Source: CAYUNA01 sp047629355 (lineage in GTDB: Bacteria; Bacteroidota; Bacteroidia; Chitinophagales; Saprospiraceae). From it: a DNA stretch of 8,506 bases. Both the position numbers and the translations under genes were made by a program. The stretch is taken from contig JBLHWU010000253.1 in NCBI GenBank assembly GCA_047629355.1, forward strand, positions 1 through 8,506, given 5' to 3'. This document shows, in pieces, positions 6,567 to 8,506 of the stretch (position 1 is the stretch's first letter; the number at the start of each line of letters is the position of its first letter). Below the pieces are notes generated by a model, which made no database searches, was not told the origin of the DNA, and worked only from the letters and a program-made list of their open reading frames with translations.

Positions 6567-7094
6567 TTAACCTAATTTTTCGTCAATATCATCTTTGCCA
6601 TCCGCCAAATTTTCGCTTGCTGCATCTTTCAAATCCGTCGCTTTGTCAACGGCTGCGTCTTTCGCGTTTGCTAAGGTTTCGCCTGCTGCATCCATTTTTT
6701 CTGCTGCTGCATTTTTTAAGTCGCCTGCTTTCTCCGCCGCTGCGTCTTTCATTTCAGACATAGATTCCGTCGCATCCGCCATTTTTTCAGCAGCAACATC
6801 CTTCAAATCGCCTAATTTTTCAGAAGCATGAGCGAATTCTTCCTTCGCTTTATCCGCCATTTCGCTGGCGGTTTCCTTCGCTTTCGCCAACAATTCATCG
6901 GGGTCGCCAACTCGTTCCGTAAATTCTTTCTTCGCAATTTCGCTCGCTTCCGCTGCCTTTTCCTTCAAGTCTTCAAACATTTCAGCGCCGTCCTCTTTGA
7001 TGGATTGAACCATTTCATTAAAACCGGATGGTGCGTTGTCCTCTACGGTTTGTTTTGCTTTTCCAAAAATATTTTTCAAAAATTCAAAAGCCAT
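6567..7094 (-). CDS. Ala/Lys/Glu/Asp-rich helical repeat protein (LEA- or YtxH-like)
   Basis: A 175-aa protein without a signal peptide or hydrophobic membrane segment. The start MAFEFLKNIFGKAKQ could form a short amphipathic helix. From about residue 36 on it is almost all A, K, E, D, M and S with hardly any Pro or aromatic residues, so long amphipathic helices or a coiled coil are expected. Lys-(Asp/Asn)-(Ala/Val)-Ala motifs begin at 98, 116, 127, 145 and 156, spaced 18, 11, 18 and 11 residues. Both spacings keep the motif on one helix face. The 11-residue period recalls group 3 LEA proteins and apolipoprotein-like helices, and similar bacterial proteins are often labelled YtxH-like. A role in stress or envelope protection is a guess. 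It converges on the RDD gene. Confidence 0.8.
   Translation of the reverse strand: MAFEFLKNIFGKAKQTVEDNAPSGFNEMVQSIKEDGAEMFEDLKEKAAEASEIAKKEFTERVGDPDELLAKAKETASEMADKAKEEFAHASEKLGDLKDVAAEKMADATESMSEMKDAAAEKAGDLKNAAAEKMDAAGETLANAKDAAVDKATDLKDAASENLADGKDDIDEKLG
6630..6803 (-). repeat. Tandem 29-residue (87-bp) duplication inside the helical protein gene
   Basis: Residues 98-126 (6717-6803) and 127-155 (6630-6716) align without gaps with 16 of 29 identities. Both have K, AEKM, KDAA and a final DL at the same places. A further 11-residue partial unit, KDAASENLADG, follows at 156-166. The unit equals 18 plus 11 residues, that is, about eight helical turns. Confidence 0.7.
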
Positions 7095-7127
7095 GTTTGT
7101 ATGTTTTGTAATGAATAAATAAATTGC

Positions 7128-7164
7128 TTAAAAATGGGTCGCTTGTGTAGTTTTCCATTTTTAA
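7128..7164. promoter_or_regulatory. Inverted repeat upstream of the helical-protein gene
   Basis: Perfect 10-bp arms TTAAAAATGG (7128-7137) and CCATTTTTAA (7155-7164) flank a 17-nt spacer. It lies 33-70 bp upstream of the minus-strand ATG at 7094 and about 63 bp beyond the stop of the next minus-strand gene. It could be an operator or a weak terminator; the stem is A/T-rich, and only the T5 inside the 3' arm serves as a U-tract on the minus strand. No convincing promoter boxes were found around it. Confidence 0.35.
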
Positions 7165-7227
7165 AATTGCATTTCGGCATCAATTTAAAACATTTTTTGC
7201 AAAACCACGACATTTTTGAATTTACTT

Positions 7228-8506
7228 TTATGGAACAAGCACTTTTTGGGTGTTTATCAAGCCTTTTTCATTAAAAACCTGTACATAATAAACCCCTGGT
7301 TGCCAACCCGAAACGTCGATTTTTACCCGCTCTGACGCGTCATTCATTTGCTGCGTTTGTACCGTTTGCCCCAACGCATTCACGATGCGAATTTGCGTAT
7401 TTTTAGTCCATGATTGTAAGTTTTCTATTTGAAAATATTCGGTTGTAGGATTGGGCGATATTTTAATATAATCATCGTAAACGGACAAGCCAGGTATGTT
7501 GGTCGTACCAGCGATATTGCCGTCTTTGTCGAGTTTTAGGTAATAGACGTTGCGATTCACGATATCGGTAACTTCATCTTGAAATGACCCTTCAATAATT
7601 AATAAGACTCCTTCATCTTCCAATGCAATAACATCATATAACCAATAATATTCTAACGAGCCAAATAGTTTTGACCATCGCAAGTTGCCTGTTGAATCTA
7701 CCGAATTGATAGAAAATACAGATTCTAAAATATTTACATCAATAGGGTTGTAAAAATTATTACCGATATACAAAAAATTGGGATTCAGACCATCAAAAGC
7801 CTGAAAAGGTACAAAATTAGAGTAGTCAAAATCATACCCAAATGGTACATGATTAAAAAATGACTGAAAGGTCTGCGTAGCTGGATTATATTTAAAAATA
7901 CGTTCTCGTCTTAATTCTCCCAGTGTAATCCACGGACTAATTGAACCTTGATACAATTCCTGACAAACTCCCGCAAAATAGATATTGTCATCGGATAGAT
8001 TGACGGTTTTCTGATGATTGCGGCAAGTATATTCGTACTGTGCAAGTCCCTCAATTTCGTTAACAGCAATTTCATTTAAATCACCATCAAATGTCACCGT
8101 ACTAGTAGAAAGAGCAATATGAATATTGCCATCTTGAGAAAGAGTTAAACCTTCTGTAACCGACCAACCGTAGGGCAATTCAGCTTCATTTATTATATTA
8201 AAATCGTTGCTTACTTTTAATACTACAACCTCATTGCTATCATCCTCTAAAGTCAGATTAGATAAAAAAACAATACCACCGTCAGTCATTTTTACAGGCT
8301 TTCTGATACTTATTATTTTTTCTCCATATTCAAAATGCATTATTTCGGTTACTTCAAAATCCTCATTAATAAAAATTTTGTAAAATGTAGTTGGATGATT
8401 AAAAAAACCATTGTCAAGACCATATAAAATTGTAGTTTTTGATATCTTATCATATTCTCCTCCCCAGACAAACATTCCTAACGATTCCAAGCTTAATGAT
8501 TCGTAA
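7228..8506 (-). CDS. T9SS cargo protein, C-terminal part (5' end outside window)
   Basis: The frame is open to the right edge: five more codons (reading YESLS) precede the TTG at 8490 that could be taken for a start. The true start and signal peptide therefore lie beyond the window. 425 residues are visible. The last 80 (7231-7470) form a type A T9SS sorting domain: ISPNPTTEYF, then VNALGQTV, then IDVSGWQPGVYYVQVFNEKG and final KVLVP. In this system such domains take proteins across the outer membrane for release or surface anchoring. The body is rich in Asp, Gly, Asn and aromatic residues, with short strand-like stretches such as YYLKLDKDGNI, and it may be a beta-propeller. No catalytic motif is visible, so the function is unknown. 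Spacing to the next minus-strand gene is 133 bp. Confidence 0.9.
   Translation of the reverse strand, partial: YESLSLESLGMFVWGGEYDKISKTTILYGLDNGFFNHPTTFYKIFINEDFEVTEIMHFEYGEKIISIRKPVKMTDGGIVFLSNLTLEDDSNEVVVLKVSNDFNIINEAELPYGWSVTEGLTLSQDGNIHIALSTSTVTFDGDLNEIAVNEIEGLAQYEYTCRNHQKTVNLSDDNIYFAGVCQELYQGSISPWITLGELRRERIFKYNPATQTFQSFFNHVPFGYDFDYSNFVPFQAFDGLNPNFLYIGNNFYNPIDVNILESVFSINSVDSTGNLRWSKLFGSLEYYWLYDVIALEDEGVLLIIEGSFQDEVTDIVNRNVYYLKLDKDGNIAGTTNIPGLSVYDDYIKISPNPTTEYFQIENLQSWTKNTQIRIVNALGQTVQTQQMNDASERVKIDVSGWQPGVYYVQVFNEKGLINTQKVLVP

Noticed and set aside
6595..7118. Plus-strand ORFs of 78 and 96 codons opposite the helical-protein gene.
   Set aside because: They are the antisense reading of a repetitive Ala/Lys/Glu gene, whose codon pattern keeps stops rare on the other strand. 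The minus-strand gene is the coherent one.
8488..8490. TTG start codon for the secreted protein, giving a 420-aa product.
   Set aside because: The frame stays open to the edge and there is no signal peptide after this codon, which a T9SS cargo protein needs. The gene is partial.

Overview
The window looks like a piece of a Bacteroidota chromosome, probably near the Saprospiria/Chitinophagia side, though the rank below phylum is inference. The case rests on a C-terminal type IX secretion (T9SS) sorting domain, which is confined to this phylum. It is supported by A/T-rich start-site leaders without recognisable Shine-Dalgarno sequences, a Bacteroidota-style CcmD-family small protein, moderate-to-low GC coding DNA and very A/T-rich spacers.

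Layout. Positions 1-1089 hold no convincing gene but carry two separate palindromic elements. The first, about 233-434, is a composite that nests three hairpins, including a 72-bp palindrome with almost no loop. The second, 535-793, is a 259-bp fold-back element with a perfect 30-bp terminal inverted repeat, resembling a MITE. The two share a terminal motif of the form GTAAYTAMTCAGGTA and a conserved direct repeat about 20-55 bp upstream. Four plus-strand genes follow: DNA polymerase I (polA, 1090-3888), a 72-aa CcmD-like membrane protein (3963-4181), a hexameric-type glutamate dehydrogenase that overlaps it by 8 bp (4174-5607), and an RDD-family membrane protein (5772-6518). A strong intrinsic terminator lies between the dehydrogenase and the RDD gene. 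Two minus-strand genes converge on the RDD gene: a 175-aa Ala/Lys/Glu/Asp-rich helical repeat protein (6567-7094), and the C-terminal 425 residues of a secreted T9SS cargo protein (7228 to the right edge) whose start lies outside the window.

How the genes relate. Most are unrelated housekeeping or envelope genes. The only tight linkage is the overlap between the CcmD-like gene and the glutamate dehydrogenase, which suggests a shared transcript and translational coupling. polA may be in the same transcription unit, but a 74-bp spacer with a small hairpin separates it. An inverted repeat sits between the convergent 3' ends at 6518-6562 and could terminate transcription in both directions.

Novelty. 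I see no evidence of a defence system, phage, CRISPR array or biosynthetic cluster. The part not explained by known genes is the pair of related palindromic elements upstream of polA, with the duplicated helical repeat in the 175-aa protein second.
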